Of a stretch of DNA of 40,404 nt, positions 24,176 through 34,003 are shown piece after piece (position 1 is the stretch's first letter; each line of letters opens with the position of its first letter). The notes beneath the pieces are model-generated. The model searched no databases, was not told the origin of the DNA, and worked only from the letters and a program-made list of their open reading frames with translations. This stretch comes from Firmicutes bacterium UBA4049. Lineage in GTDB: Bacteria > Bacillota > Desulfotomaculia > Desulfotomaculales > Nap2-2B. The position numbers were made by a program, and so were the translations under genes. The stretch covers positions 1 through 40,404 of the forward strand of contig DFZT01000040.1 of the NCBI GenBank assembly GCA_002382755.1, given 5' to 3'.

Positions 24176-25535
24176 AATCAGCCGGGCCATTGGAGCCGAG
24201 TTTTTGCAGGGCAACCCCGAAAACTTGTATGAGGGGATCTCAATAGATTCCAGGCAGATCAAAAGCGGACAATTGTTTTTTGCTATGCGCGGCAAAAACT
24301 ATGATGCGCACGACTATGCCGTTCAGGCGGTTTCTTCGGGAGCGTCCGGGCTGGTTCTGGAGAGGGTGGTTCCCGATCTTCCTTCCGGGGTTGACGTTTT
24401 CCTGGTACCGGATACCCTTGCTGCCCTTCAGAGCCTTGCCCGCTATAACAGAAGCGCTTTTAACATCCCCGTAATTGCTGTTACCGGGAGCGTCGGTAAA
24501 ACGACTACCAAGGACTTAATGGCGGTGGTCCTTTCTGTAAAGTTTAATACATTAAAAACAACCGGCAACCAGAACAATGAGATAGGCTTACCGTTAACAC
24601 TGCTTAATCTTAATGAATCTCACGAGGCTCTTGTGGTTGAAATGGCTATGCGGGGGCCTGGTGAGATTGATTTTTTATGCGGCCTTGCGCTGCCAAATGC
24701 AGCAATAATTACTAATATAGGCGAAGCTCATCTCGGACTTCTGGGTTCTGTTGAAAACATTGCCCAGGCAAAAGGGGAACTGCTTGAACATATACCTGTC
24801 AGCGGATTTGCGGTCTTGAATGCGCAGAGTCCCTTTATTTTTAAGCAGGCCGCTCGCTGCCGCGGCAAAGTGATCTTTTTCGGCGCTGCTTCGAATTTGG
24901 ACATATATGCCCGGGATATTAGGATATCCGGCGAAGGCAGCGCTTTTACCGTTGAAGCGGGAGGTCGCAGTTTTAATATATTCCTGCCTTTGCCGGGCGC
25001 GCATAACGTTTTAAACGCCCTTTCAGTTATCGGCGCCGCTTTGGAGCTGGGCTTTACCGCGGGTGAGATTACCGAAGGCCTGGCCCGAATTACTTTAAGC
25101 GGCTCGCGTCTAGAAATAATCGATTTAAAAGATATCACAGTTATTAACGACACGTATAACGCCAACCCTTCGTCAGTGAAAGCGGCGCTGGAAGCACTGG
25201 CGGAAGTTGCGGAAGGTAAGCGCAAAATTGCTGTTCTTGGCGATATGCTTGAACTGGGGGAAAAGGCTGATTCATTTCATAACCAGTTAGGAGAAAGCAT
25301 AGCTTCGACAGGCGTGGATTATCTGATCACTGTTGGAGGGCTTGCCCGTCAAATGGCTCTCGGGGCGATGAACAACGGTATGGCCGGCAGCCATGTTTTT
25401 ATTTGCGATTCAAACGCCGAAGGCTTTGGAAAGCTTAAAGAACTTCTTTTAGCCGGCGATGTGGTCCTCGTAAAGGGTTCCCGGGGGATGCGGATGGAAG
25501 AAATTATACAGGCTTTAATAGCGATGAACCATTAG
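24153..25535 (+). CDS. murF: UDP-MurNAc-tripeptide:D-Ala-D-Ala ligase MurF
   Basis: The 460-aa ligase adds D-Ala-D-Ala to the UDP-MurNAc-tripeptide, completing the pentapeptide. The P-loop is GSVGKTTTKD from residue 112, the central domain has TGNQNNEIGLPLTLL and EMAMRGPGEI, and the C-terminal domain has NDTYNANPSSVKAAL and VLGDMLELG. The start is TTG 24153 inside the end of murE, preceded by GAGGAGG at a somewhat long distance of 12 bases. The overlap suggests coupling. A ddl gene to make its D-Ala-D-Ala substrate is not in this cluster. Confidence 0.95.
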   Translation: MKKIKAAKISRAIGAEFLQGNPENLYEGISIDSRQIKSGQLFFAMRGKNYDAHDYAVQAVSSGASGLVLERVVPDLPSGVDVFLVPDTLAALQSLARYNRSAFNIPVIAVTGSVGKTTTKDLMAVVLSVKFNTLKTTGNQNNEIGLPLTLLNLNESHEALVVEMAMRGPGEIDFLCGLALPNAAIITNIGEAHLGLLGSVENIAQAKGELLEHIPVSGFAVLNAQSPFIFKQAARCRGKVIFFGAASNLDIYARDIRISGEGSAFTVEAGGRSFNIFLPLPGAHNVLNALSVIGAALELGFTAGEITEGLARITLSGSRLEIIDLKDITVINDTYNANPSSVKAALEALAEVAEGKRKIAVLGDMLELGEKADSFHNQLGESIASTGVDYLITVGGLARQMALGAMNNGMAGSHVFICDSNAEGFGKLKELLLAGDVVLVKGSRGMRMEEIIQALIAMNH

Positions 25536-25561
25536 AAAATTGTCAAATCAGGGAAAAAGTT

Positions 25562-26557
25562 ATGGATTCAAGCTGGGTTATAAATTTTAAATCATGCTTA
25601 ATTTCTTTAGTTGTTGCAATCCTGCTTGGCCCGCTGGTCATCCCCCTGCTGCGCAGGTTAAAACTCGGCCAAAATGTACGCAGCGACGGCCCGGCGCGTC
25701 ACCTGCAGAAAAGCGGCACTCCCACTATGGGAGGTGTAATTTTCTTGGCGGGGGTGGCGGTTTCCGGTCTTTTGCTGGCCAGCCGGTCCGTTGAAGGCTT
25801 AATGGTCCTGGGAATTACCCTGGTCTTCGGTCTAATCGGCTTTCTGGATGATTTTATAAAAGTATATTTAAAAAGGCCGCTGGGTTTGAGGGCCAGAGAG
25901 AAACTGCTGGGACAAGTATTATTCAGTATATTATTTTGTTTTCTATGTATTTCATTGCTTGGACGAGGTACGGGCTATGTTGTGCCTTTCTCAGGCTTTT
26001 TTGTCCCCGGAGGGCTGATATGGGATCCCGGGATTGTTTTGTTCTTTATTATAAGCGTTTTTGTTATTATCAGTGCGACTAATGCGGTAAACCTTACCGA
26101 CGGCCTGGATGGCCTGGCAGCGGGTGTGACTGTGCTGGTTTCTTTGGCTTACATGTTTGTTTCGCAGGGTCTGGGCAAACCCGGAGTTGCCGCGATAATG
26201 GCGGCCGTTGCGGGAGGCTGCCTGGGCTTTTTGTTTTTTAACCGGCACCCGGCCTCGGTTTTTATGGGGGATACCGGCTCGCTTGCTTTAGGTGCTTCTC
26301 TGGGAGCGGCGGCTGTTATATCCAGGAGTGAATTGTTTTTACTTATTATAGGCGGTGTTTTTGTACTGGAAACACTATCGGTTATATTGCAGGTGATTTC
26401 TTTTCATCTGTTCGGCAGAAGGATTTTCCGGATGAGCCCCCTGCACCATCATTTTGAACTTTGCAACTGGAGTGAAAGAAAAGTTGTTCTTGTTTTCTGG
26501 CTGGCGACTCTTGTTTTTATCGCAGCCGGCCTGGTGGGTTTTTACAAGCTGAGCTGA
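25562..26557 (+). CDS. mraY: Phospho-MurNAc-pentapeptide transferase MraY
   Basis: The 331-aa polytopic membrane enzyme transfers phospho-MurNAc-pentapeptide to undecaprenyl phosphate, forming lipid I. About ten hydrophobic segments are evident. Signature motifs are the SGTPTMGG loop, the Mg-binding pair in GFLDDFIKV, NAVNLTDGLDGLAAG, the MGDTGSLALGA block and the C-terminal HHHFEL. The ATG at 25562 lies 27 bases after murF. It occupies the usual place between murF and murD. Confidence 0.96.
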   Translation: MDSSWVINFKSCLISLVVAILLGPLVIPLLRRLKLGQNVRSDGPARHLQKSGTPTMGGVIFLAGVAVSGLLLASRSVEGLMVLGITLVFGLIGFLDDFIKVYLKRPLGLRAREKLLGQVLFSILFCFLCISLLGRGTGYVVPFSGFFVPGGLIWDPGIVLFFIISVFVIISATNAVNLTDGLDGLAAGVTVLVSLAYMFVSQGLGKPGVAAIMAAVAGGCLGFLFFNRHPASVFMGDTGSLALGASLGAAAVISRSELFLLIIGGVFVLETLSVILQVISFHLFGRRIFRMSPLHHHFELCNWSERKVVLVFWLATLVFIAAGLVGFYKLS

Positions 26558-26594
26558 AATACTTAAGTATTATAAAAAGGGGAAGGTTTTTAAT

Positions 26595-27986
26595 TTGCGA
26601 TTGACCGGTCAAAAAGTACTCGTCATCGGAGCCGGCAGAAGCGGGATAGCGGCAAGCAATTTTTTATCCCAAAAAGGCGCGCAGGTTGAACTGACGGACA
26701 TAAAAAGCCGCCGGGAATTCGGAGCGGGACTGGAAACTTCTCTTAATGACGGGATTAAATTAACGCTTGGGTCTTATCCGCCTGTAGAAAAAGGGAGCTA
26801 CGGGATGGTTGTGCCAAGCCCAGGTGTCCCCCTGAAGATTTTGCCCATAACTAAGGCAAAAGAATTCGGAATACCGGTGATTGGTGAACTGGAACTGGCT
26901 TATCAATATGCCCGTTCACCGGTAATTGCAATTACAGGCACAAACGGAAAAACAACAACGACTGCACTGGCCGGGGAAATTTTAAAAGCTGCGGGATACC
27001 GCACTCTCGTTGCGGGCAATATAGGGCTGCCCCTGATTGGTGAAGTAGAGAAATATTCTACTGATGATGTTATTGTAGCCGAGGTAAGCAGTTTTCAGTT
27101 GGAGACAACAGCTTCCTTTAAACCCCATGTGGGAGTTATCTTAAATATTACGCCGGATCATATTGACCGTCATGTTGATATGGAAGGCTATACTGCGGCC
27201 AAAGCAAAAATTTTTGGCAATCAGAACGCGCAGGATTATATTGTCTTAAATTTCGATGACCCGCTGACAAAGAATCTTGCTTCTATATGTCCCGGGTCAG
27301 TAATATTTTTCAGCCGTCTTCATAAGTTAACAAGGGGGGTATTTGTCCAGGATAATTGGATCGTAATCCGGTGGGATGAAAAATCCCACATGGTTTTGCC
27401 GGCCGGTGAATTGGGAATTCCCGGACCGCATAATTTAGAGAACGCTATGGCTGCCGCCGCCTGCTGCTGGGTACGCGGGGTTGGCATTGATGTATTGGCC
27501 AGGGTTCTGCGTGAATTTAAAGGAGTAACCCACAGACTGGAGTTTGTAGCGGAAATTGACGGTATCTCCTATATTAATGATTCCAAAGGCACAAATCCCG
27601 ATGCGACTATAAAAGCGCTCCAATCCTATAGTAACCCGATTGTGCTGATTGCCGGAGGAAGAAATAAAGGCAACGACTTTAACGAATTATCCGTCTTGAT
27701 CAAGGAAAAGGCAAGGGCGGTGGTTTTAATCGGAGAAAGCGCCGGTGAAATTAAGCATGCGGTGGAAAACCAAGGTGGTCCGGAAGCATACCTGGCCGGA
27801 ACTCTTTCGGAGGCAGTAAGCGCCGCAGGCCGGATAGCCCGCCGGGGAGATGTTGTTTTACTGTCTCCAGCTTGCGCCAGTTGGGATATGTTTAAAAACT
27901 ATGAGGAACGGGGCGACTTGTTCAAGCAGGCTGTAATGGGGTTAAAGGAGGCACGCCGGAATGACGAGGACCAAAAGATCACCTGA
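26595..27986 (+). CDS. murD: UDP-MurNAc-L-alanine:D-glutamate ligase MurD
   Basis: The 463-aa cytosolic ligase adds D-glutamate to UDP-MurNAc-L-Ala. It has a Rossmann-like start (VLVIGAGRSGIAASNFL), the ATP loop ITGTNGKTTTTALAG near 113-127, NITPDHIDRH, the HRLEFV block, NDSKGTNPDAT and a C-terminal SPACASWDMFKNYEERGDLF typical of MurD. The start is TTG 26595 with AAGGGGAAGG upstream. Its 3' end overlaps ftsW by 26 bp. Confidence 0.96.
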   Translation: MRLTGQKVLVIGAGRSGIAASNFLSQKGAQVELTDIKSRREFGAGLETSLNDGIKLTLGSYPPVEKGSYGMVVPSPGVPLKILPITKAKEFGIPVIGELELAYQYARSPVIAITGTNGKTTTTALAGEILKAAGYRTLVAGNIGLPLIGEVEKYSTDDVIVAEVSSFQLETTASFKPHVGVILNITPDHIDRHVDMEGYTAAKAKIFGNQNAQDYIVLNFDDPLTKNLASICPGSVIFFSRLHKLTRGVFVQDNWIVIRWDEKSHMVLPAGELGIPGPHNLENAMAAAACCWVRGVGIDVLARVLREFKGVTHRLEFVAEIDGISYINDSKGTNPDATIKALQSYSNPIVLIAGGRNKGNDFNELSVLIKEKARAVVLIGESAGEIKHAVENQGGPEAYLAGTLSEAVSAAGRIARRGDVVLLSPACASWDMFKNYEERGDLFKQAVMGLKEARRNDEDQKIT

Positions 27987-29067
27987 TTTCATTCTTCTTT
28001 TAGTTCTGCTGATTCTGCTCAGCCTTGGCATAGTAATGGTTTTCAGCTCAAGTTTGTGGTATGCGACACTTCCTCCGTTTAACGATACTTTTTACTTCTT
28101 GCGAAAGCAGCTGACTTGGGCGGTAATCGGTATTGTGACCATGATTGCTTTTATGAATTACGACTACTGGCGTTTAAAACGCTGGGCAGGTCCGCTGCTT
28201 ATCGCCGGTCTTGGCCTTCTGGCCGTTGTGCTTATTCCGGGTGTAGGAGTGACCAAGCTTGGTGCGCAAAGGTGGTTAAATCTGGGACCGCTTAGCTTTC
28301 AGCCGGCGGAGTTTGTTAAGCTTTGTCTGGTGATCTTTATTGCATACGGTTTATCGGGGCGGCTTGAAAAAGTTAAAAGTTCGTGGCTTGGAATGCTGCC
28401 CTTTTTGTTTTTAGCAGCTTTATCCGGCGGATTGATTCTTTTGGAACCAGATTTGGGCACAGCGGTAACCGTTGTCGGAACAATTTTTATTATGCTTTTT
28501 GCAGCGGGAGCCAGAATCGGCAACCTGGCTTTGATAGGGCTTCTGGGATTAGGTGCGGTAGGAGCCGCCATCTTGGTGGAACCATACCGCCTGCATCGTT
28601 TTCTGGCTTTTATGGATCCCGAAAAAGATCCGCAGGGAGCGGGCTGGCATATTTTGAATTCACTTATGTCACTTGGTTCAGGAGGCTTTTTGGGTACCGG
28701 GTTGGGCAGGGGCCACGCCAAATATCTTTGGGTCCCCGAAAGGCATACGGATTTTATTTTCGCAATTATCGGTGAGGAGCTTGGGTTTATCGGAGCGAGT
28801 TTAGTTATCTTTCTATTCATTATTCTTATCTGGCGGGGTTTCAGGGCAGCTGTAACAGCGCCGGACTCATTCGGCGCATTGTTGGCCACGGGTATCATTT
28901 CCGGTATTGGTGTACAGGTTATTATTAACATCGGTGTTGTCACCAGTTCTTTGCCGATTACCGGTATAACCCTGCCTTTTATAAGTTTTGGAGGTAATTC
29001 ACTTGTTTTTTCACTGGCATCGATGGGGATCCTGCTGAATATATCCCGTTTTAGCGTCTACAAGTGA
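27961..29067 (+). CDS. ftsW: Septal peptidoglycan polymerase FtsW/SpoVE (SEDS family)
   Basis: The 368-aa SEDS membrane protein has about ten transmembrane segments. SEDS proteins polymerise glycan strands from lipid II together with a class B PBP, here most likely the SpoVD/FtsI protein encoded upstream. Recognisable motifs are AQRWLNLGPLSFQPAEFVKL, LEPDLGTAVT (with the essential aspartate), the HILNSLMSLGSGG region, PERHTDFIFAIIGEELGFIG and the C-terminal PFISFGGNSL. The position between murD and murG matches spoVE of B. subtilis, so a sporulation role is possible alongside division. Translation is probably coupled to murD through the 26-bp overlap. Confidence 0.93.
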   Translation: MTRTKRSPDFILLLVLLILLSLGIVMVFSSSLWYATLPPFNDTFYFLRKQLTWAVIGIVTMIAFMNYDYWRLKRWAGPLLIAGLGLLAVVLIPGVGVTKLGAQRWLNLGPLSFQPAEFVKLCLVIFIAYGLSGRLEKVKSSWLGMLPFLFLAALSGGLILLEPDLGTAVTVVGTIFIMLFAAGARIGNLALIGLLGLGAVGAAILVEPYRLHRFLAFMDPEKDPQGAGWHILNSLMSLGSGGFLGTGLGRGHAKYLWVPERHTDFIFAIIGEELGFIGASLVIFLFIILIWRGFRAAVTAPDSFGALLATGIISGIGVQVIINIGVVTSSLPITGITLPFISFGGNSLVFSLASMGILLNISRFSVYK

Positions 29068-29128
29068 CGAAACTTGCCCAATGGTTGATTAACTTTGATT
29101 GTTCACGGTAAAAAAGTAGGGATGACTG

Positions 29129-30232
29129 ATGCGTTTTGTTATAACGGGAGGCGGCACAGGGGGACATGTTTATCCCGCTTTGGCTATTGCCGGCGGCCTT
29201 AAAGAAAAATATCCCGGAGCGGAAATATTATATATGGGCAGCGCTAAAGGCCTGGAAGCGGACCTGGCCCCAAGGGCCGGATTGGGTTTTGAACCTATTC
29301 GTGTAACCGGTTTAAAGCGCCGGCTGACATTCGATAATATGCTCACTGTCTGGCGGGCGTCACTGAGCTTTGCGAAAGCCCTGCGTGTTTTAGCTGATTT
29401 TAAACCCAAGGCTGTAATCGGTACCGGAGGTTACGTTTGCGGCCCTGTTGTTCTGGCTGCGTCCGTATGCCGCATACCAACCTTAATTCATGAACAGAAC
29501 GCTTTGCCTGGAATAACCAACCGGCTCCTGGCTTATGTTGTAACAACTGTTGCAATAACCTTTCCGGAAACAGCCGGCCGCCTTCCGAAACATACAAGGG
29601 TCATTTTAACCGGCCTTCCTGTACGCGCCGAATTTGGCGATTGTGAAAAACAAAAAGCGCGCCGGCTATTGAATTTGCCTGAAAACGGCTCCCTGGTTGT
29701 GTCTTTTGGGGGCAGCCAGGGCGCGAAAAGCATCAATAAAGCAATGCCTGAAGTAATTAAATATTTCAGGAATAAGGCTGATCTGCATTTTTTGCACATC
29801 ACCGGGCCGGCCCAGTATGACGACTTCATACTTGAGTTGAAGCAGTGTTTTGTTGATCCTGATTATGGCAATAATAGCATTAAACCCTATCTTCATGAGA
29901 TGCACCTTGCGCTGGCGGCGGCCGATTTGATTGTCTGCAGGGCTGGGGCGGCAACGCTGGCGGAGATAACAGTAATTGGAAAACCGGCGGTGCTGATTCC
30001 TTACCCTTATGCCAGCGGAAACCACCAGGAATTAAACGCCATTTCTTTAAAGAAATCAGGCGCTGCGGTAGTAATCAAGGACAGCTATCTGACGGGTAAA
30101 ATATTGGCGGAGCAGGTCGGGAATTTACTTGCCGATCCCATACGGTTAAAGGAAATGTCGCTGGCCAGCAAAAAACTGGGCCACCCTGAGGCGCTGGAAA
30201 AAATACTGGAATGCCTGGATTTTATTATTTAA
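29129..30232 (+). CDS. murG: UDP-GlcNAc:lipid I N-acetylglucosaminyltransferase MurG
   Basis: The 367-aa peripheral membrane GT-B enzyme converts lipid I to lipid II on the cytoplasmic face. N-terminal GGGTGGHVYPALAI (7-20), the middle FGGSQGAKSIN loop and the donor-binding CRAGAATLAEI with the following IPYPYASGNHQELNA are all present. Its length and position after ftsW are standard. ATG 29129 is fixed by the MRFVITGGGTGGH opening. A 106-base gap with a possible hairpin separates it from murC. Confidence 0.96.
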   Translation: MRFVITGGGTGGHVYPALAIAGGLKEKYPGAEILYMGSAKGLEADLAPRAGLGFEPIRVTGLKRRLTFDNMLTVWRASLSFAKALRVLADFKPKAVIGTGGYVCGPVVLAASVCRIPTLIHEQNALPGITNRLLAYVVTTVAITFPETAGRLPKHTRVILTGLPVRAEFGDCEKQKARRLLNLPENGSLVVSFGGSQGAKSINKAMPEVIKYFRNKADLHFLHITGPAQYDDFILELKQCFVDPDYGNNSIKPYLHEMHLALAAADLIVCRAGAATLAEITVIGKPAVLIPYPYASGNHQELNAISLKKSGAAVVIKDSYLTGKILAEQVGNLLADPIRLKEMSLASKKLGHPEALEKILECLDFII

Positions 30233-30274
30233 ACCCGTCCGTTCCAATTGGACATGCCCGGGCAGATATAAAGA

Positions 30275-30309
30275 ACACCTTTTCAAAAAACGGCATAAAA
30301 TAAAGGTGT
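30275..30309 (+). other. Hairpin in the murG-murC gap
   Basis: ACACCTTT (30275-30282) and AAAGGTGT (30302-30309) can pair around a 19-base loop. No T-run follows, so it is probably not a terminator; it may mark a processing or stability element in the cluster transcript. Confidence 0.35.
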
Positions 30310-30338
30310 CTTGGTTTAGATGAAGGAGTTGATAGCCG

Positions 30339-31715
30339 TTGCAAGAAGTTTTGCCAAGACGGATACATTTCATAGGTATTGGAGGCACTGGTATGAGCGG
30401 GTTGGCCAAAATCATGCTTGAAATGGGATACCAGGTAACCGGTTCGGATCTTGCCAGTACCGCAGTTACACAAAGAATCGAAGCATTGGGTGGAACATGC
30501 TACACCGGCCACCGTAAAGAGAACATCGGAGACACCGGACTGGTTGTCATCTCTTCCGCTATTAATGAGGATAATCCGGAGCTGCTCGAAGCCGGCAAAA
30601 AAGGCTTGCCGGTAATTCACCGGGCAGACCTGCTTGCCTGGCTGATGCGCAGGCAGAAAGGTCTGGCAGTTGCCGGAGCTCACGGAAAAACCACCACGAG
30701 CTCGATGCTGGCTATGTCCCTGAAAAACAACGGCTTGGATCCGACGATAGTTGTCGGGGGAGAATTAAATGATTTGGGCGCCAACGCCAAACTGGGATCA
30801 GGCGAATACCTGGTGGCCGAGAGCGATGAAAGTGACGGTTCTTTTTTGAAACTTGACCCGCTGGCCGTTATTGTTACCAATATTGAGGACGATCACTTGA
30901 ATTACTATGGCTCCATAGACAGTATGAAGGCTGCTTTCAGCGAGTTTCTAGATAAGATACCTGAACAGGGTATCGCCATTGTATGTCTTGACGACCCGTA
31001 CATATCCGAAATAATCGGAAGCCTGAAGGCCCCCCTGGTTACCTATGGCTTTGACAGCAAGGCCGATTATACCTTAAAGAACGTTTCTTTAAATGGACAG
31101 AGTTCCTGCGCCGCAATCTACTGCCGGGGGGAATATGTGGGGCGGCTGGAACTTTCTGTGCCCGGGAAACACAACCTTTCCAACGCTCTGGCTGTCGTTG
31201 CTCTGGGCCGCTGGTTGGGTCTGGATTTTGAGAGGATTTCGGGAGCGTTGCATTCATTTGGGGGCGTAGGAAGGCGTTTTGAACTAATTGGCAAGGAAAA
31301 GGGTGTCAAAATAATAGACGATTATGCTCACCACCCGACCGAAATTGCCGCAACTTTAAAGGCCGCCCGGCAGATTCACAAGCAGCGGCTAATCGCAGTG
31401 TTCCAGCCTCACCGTTATACCCGGACCGCCCTCTTAAGTGAGCGTTTCGGGGAGGTGTTTGGGGAAGCTGATCTTGTTTTAATAAGTGAAATATACAGCG
31501 CCGGGGAAAAGAAACTTTCTGGAATTTCGGCCGGCTTAATTATCGAAGCTGTAGAAAAAAATACGGGCAAGCAGGTAGTCTACTGCCCCACCCTTGCGGA
31601 CGTTGTGAATTACCTTGTAGATGTTGTCCGGCCGGGTGACTTAGTAATGACCTTGGGAGCCGGGGACATCTACAACGCTGGAATTGAACTTGCAGGCAGG
31701 TTGAAGGAGAATTAA
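30339..31715 (+). CDS. murC: UDP-MurNAc:L-alanine ligase MurC
   Basis: The 458-aa cytosolic ligase adds the first stem residue. The N-terminal UDP-binding motif is IHFIGIGGTGMSGLA, the ATP loop is AGAHGKTTTSSML near 111-123, and ESDESDGSFLKL plus DDYAHHPTEI and FQPHRYTRT are MurC signatures. The start is TTG 30339 with AAGGAG about ten bases upstream. murB begins 5 bases after its stop. MurC within the cluster next to murB is common in Clostridia but differs from B. subtilis, where murC lies elsewhere. Confidence 0.95.
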   Translation: MQEVLPRRIHFIGIGGTGMSGLAKIMLEMGYQVTGSDLASTAVTQRIEALGGTCYTGHRKENIGDTGLVVISSAINEDNPELLEAGKKGLPVIHRADLLAWLMRRQKGLAVAGAHGKTTTSSMLAMSLKNNGLDPTIVVGGELNDLGANAKLGSGEYLVAESDESDGSFLKLDPLAVIVTNIEDDHLNYYGSIDSMKAAFSEFLDKIPEQGIAIVCLDDPYISEIIGSLKAPLVTYGFDSKADYTLKNVSLNGQSSCAAIYCRGEYVGRLELSVPGKHNLSNALAVVALGRWLGLDFERISGALHSFGGVGRRFELIGKEKGVKIIDDYAHHPTEIAATLKAARQIHKQRLIAVFQPHRYTRTALLSERFGEVFGEADLVLISEIYSAGEKKLSGISAGLIIEAVEKNTGKQVVYCPTLADVVNYLVDVVRPGDLVMTLGAGDIYNAGIELAGRLKEN

Positions 31716-31719
31716 AACA

Positions 31720-32631
31720 GTGGATGGTCAGCCAATTTACCAGTTCATCCGTGATTCGCTTCCGGGTCAGGCGCAGCTTGATGAACCGATGAAATTTCAT
31801 ACTACCTGGAGAATAGGAGGGCCTGCAGACGTTCTGGTTGAACCTGACAGTATGGAGGGTCTTCGTCTGACCATGGATCTGGTTCAAAAATATAACCTTC
31901 CTTTAACAGTAATCGGTAACGGTTCAAATATTTTGGTCTGTGACAGAGGCATTCGCGGAGTTGTTCTTAAAATTGGCGACGGGTTTTCAAAAGTTACAGT
32001 AGAAAACAATAAAATAACAGCCGGGGCCGGCGTAAAACTTGTTCGCCTTGTTAATGCGGCGTTAAGCAAAGGCATTGGCGGATTTGAGTTTTTAGCGGGT
32101 ATCCCCGGGACAGTAGGCGGCGCAGTCGTAATGAACGCGGGAGCCAACGGCGCCGCTTTCTGTGATATTCTGGAATACGTATTTCTTATGGATCCGTCCG
32201 GTAAAACAATCAGGAGAAGTTCTGAAGAACTTGGTTTTGACTACCGGATGAGCAATCTGCAGGGCGCTTCTCTGATCGTTCTTGAAGCTTACTGTCTTGG
32301 TGTAAGCAGAGAAAAGAAGGATATTCAGCAGAAAATTGACGAAATGCTGGAAAAGCGCAAAAATACTCAACCGACCTCTTCCGCGACCGCAGGCAGTGTT
32401 TTTAAAAATCCTCCGGGTACTTCGGCAGGCTTTCTTATTGATCAGGCGGGCGGAAAAGGATTGCGCGTTGGGGATGCAATGGTTTCTGCAGTGCATTCTA
32501 ATTTTATCGTTAACCTCGGTAAAGCTACCGCACGAGAGGTGCTGGATTTGATTGACCAAGTTAAGGAACTGGTTATTCAACGTTTTGGAACAGAATTAAC
32601 CCTTGAGGTAAAAGTGTTAGGTGAGGACTAG
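31720..32631 (+). CDS. murB: UDP-N-acetylenolpyruvoylglucosamine reductase MurB
   Basis: The 303-aa FAD enzyme reduces the enolpyruvyl group to form UDP-MurNAc with NADPH. It shows THTTWRIGG-like HTTWRIGGPADV, the FAD-binding VIGNGSNILVCD and FLAGIPGTVGGAVVMNAGA, and the catalytic serine region SATAGSVFKNPPG. The size fits the type II MurB of Firmicutes. GTG 31720 follows AAGGAG closely. murA, which makes its substrate, follows 17 bases downstream. Confidence 0.95.
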   Translation: MDGQPIYQFIRDSLPGQAQLDEPMKFHTTWRIGGPADVLVEPDSMEGLRLTMDLVQKYNLPLTVIGNGSNILVCDRGIRGVVLKIGDGFSKVTVENNKITAGAGVKLVRLVNAALSKGIGGFEFLAGIPGTVGGAVVMNAGANGAAFCDILEYVFLMDPSGKTIRRSSEELGFDYRMSNLQGASLIVLEAYCLGVSREKKDIQQKIDEMLEKRKNTQPTSSATAGSVFKNPPGTSAGFLIDQAGGKGLRVGDAMVSAVHSNFIVNLGKATAREVLDLIDQVKELVIQRFGTELTLEVKVLGED

Positions 32632-32648
32632 GTGGGGGGTGACATAAT

Positions 32649-33902
32649 ATGGAAAGGTTTGTAGTCTCCGGTGGAAAAAGCTTAAGAGGGTCAGTAAAGG
32701 TAAGCGGCAGTAAAAATGCAGCCCTTCCAATTTTGGCGGCAAGTCTTTTATGCAATGGTCAGTGCGTCATTAAGGATACGCCTAGTCTACAGGATGTAGC
32801 TACAATCTGCAATGTTTTAAGTTCGCTTGGGGCGGCGGTTCAAAGGAAGGGGACGACTGTAACTGTCGACGCGGCAAACGTTAAATCTATGGAAGTTGAA
32901 GAAGAATTGACAAGACGGATGCGTGCGTCTAACCTTGTCCTGGGGGCTTTAATAGGACGTTTCCAGAAAGCAAAAATTTCTCGTCCCGGTGGCTGTGATA
33001 TAGGTTCGCGTCCGATGGACCTGCACCTGAAAGGTTTGTGCGCATTAGGGGCGGAAGTAAGTGAGAAGTACGGTTTCATCACCGCCTCGGCTGACCGGTT
33101 GACCGGCGCTGAAGTACACCTTGATTATCCCAGTGTCGGCGCCACGGAGAACATTATTATGGCTGCCGTTTTGGCGCAGGGAAATACAGTCATCAGAAAT
33201 GCCGCCCGTGAGCCTGAAATTGTAGACCTTCAAAATTTTCTTAATACTCTTGGAGCAAAAGTAAAAGGCGCCGGAACAGGCACGATTAAAATTGAAGGAG
33301 TTAAGGAACTTCATTCAGGTGAATATCAAATACTTCCCGACCGCATAGAAGCGGGCACGTACATGATTGCAGCCGCCATCACCGGAGGAGATGTCGTCCT
33401 GGAGAACATCATTCCCGAGCATTTGGAAGCCTTAACCGCCAAGCTGAAAGAAGCCGGCGTGAAAGCAGAAGAAGGGGATGACAGCGTACGCGTTACCGGC
33501 AACGGCAGGTTAAAGTCGGTAGACATAAAAACGATGTCCTACCCGGGTTTCTCAACCGACCTGCAGCCCCAGATGATGGCTCTGCTTACACTGGCTGACA
33601 ATACCAGTATTGTTACGGAGACTGTTTTTGAACACAGGTATAAGCATGTCAGCGAATTAAGAAGAATGGGCGCGGATATCCGGGTGGAAGGACAAACAGC
33701 CATCGTTAAAGGGGTCCAGAAATTAAGCGGCGCGCCAGTGGAAGTTACCGATTTGCGGGCAGGGGCCGCCCTGGTTTTGGCGGCAATGGCCGCCGACAAC
33801 GGGTCAATTATAGAAGGAGTTGAACACATCGATCGCGGGTACGAACGCCTTGAGCAAAAACTGAACAGCCTGGGAGCACGGATTATACGTATTAAAAGCT
33901 AG
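32649..33902 (+). CDS. murA: UDP-GlcNAc 1-carboxyvinyltransferase MurA
   Basis: The 417-aa enzyme performs the first committed step of peptidoglycan synthesis, transferring enolpyruvate from PEP to UDP-GlcNAc. Lys22 in SGSKNAAL and the catalytic Cys116 in RPGGCDIGSRP are both present, so the fosfomycin-sensitive cysteine form is expected. The GYPTD-like loop reads PGFSTDLQPQ, and the C-terminal RGYERLEQKLNSLGA is typical. Many Firmicutes have a second copy elsewhere. GGGGTG precedes the ATG. Confidence 0.96.
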   Translation: MERFVVSGGKSLRGSVKVSGSKNAALPILAASLLCNGQCVIKDTPSLQDVATICNVLSSLGAAVQRKGTTVTVDAANVKSMEVEEELTRRMRASNLVLGALIGRFQKAKISRPGGCDIGSRPMDLHLKGLCALGAEVSEKYGFITASADRLTGAEVHLDYPSVGATENIIMAAVLAQGNTVIRNAAREPEIVDLQNFLNTLGAKVKGAGTGTIKIEGVKELHSGEYQILPDRIEAGTYMIAAAITGGDVVLENIIPEHLEALTAKLKEAGVKAEEGDDSVRVTGNGRLKSVDIKTMSYPGFSTDLQPQMMALLTLADNTSIVTETVFEHRYKHVSELRRMGADIRVEGQTAIVKGVQKLSGAPVEVTDLRAGAALVLAAMAADNGSIIEGVEHIDRGYERLEQKLNSLGARIIRIKS

Positions 33903-33978
33903 CCCATTTCCCGCCAGGGATATATAATAAATATTAGTAAGCTTATACTTATATATAAAGATATTTCTTATTATAGGT

Positions 33979-33984
33979 TATAAT
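33979..33984 (+). promoter_or_regulatory. Possible promoter -10 before ftsQ
   Basis: A perfect TATAAT lies 20 bases before the ftsQ start in an AT-rich 100-base gap (33903-34003). No convincing sigma-A -35 sits 16-18 bases upstream, so a different sigma factor or chance composition is possible. Confidence 0.3.
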
Positions 33985-34003
33985 ATATTCTAGCACCTGG
34001 GAA

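Noticed and set aside
28299..28943. 214-codon open frame on the minus strand inside ftsW
   Set aside because: Antisense shadow of a canonical SEDS protein; no ribosome site or recognisable motif.
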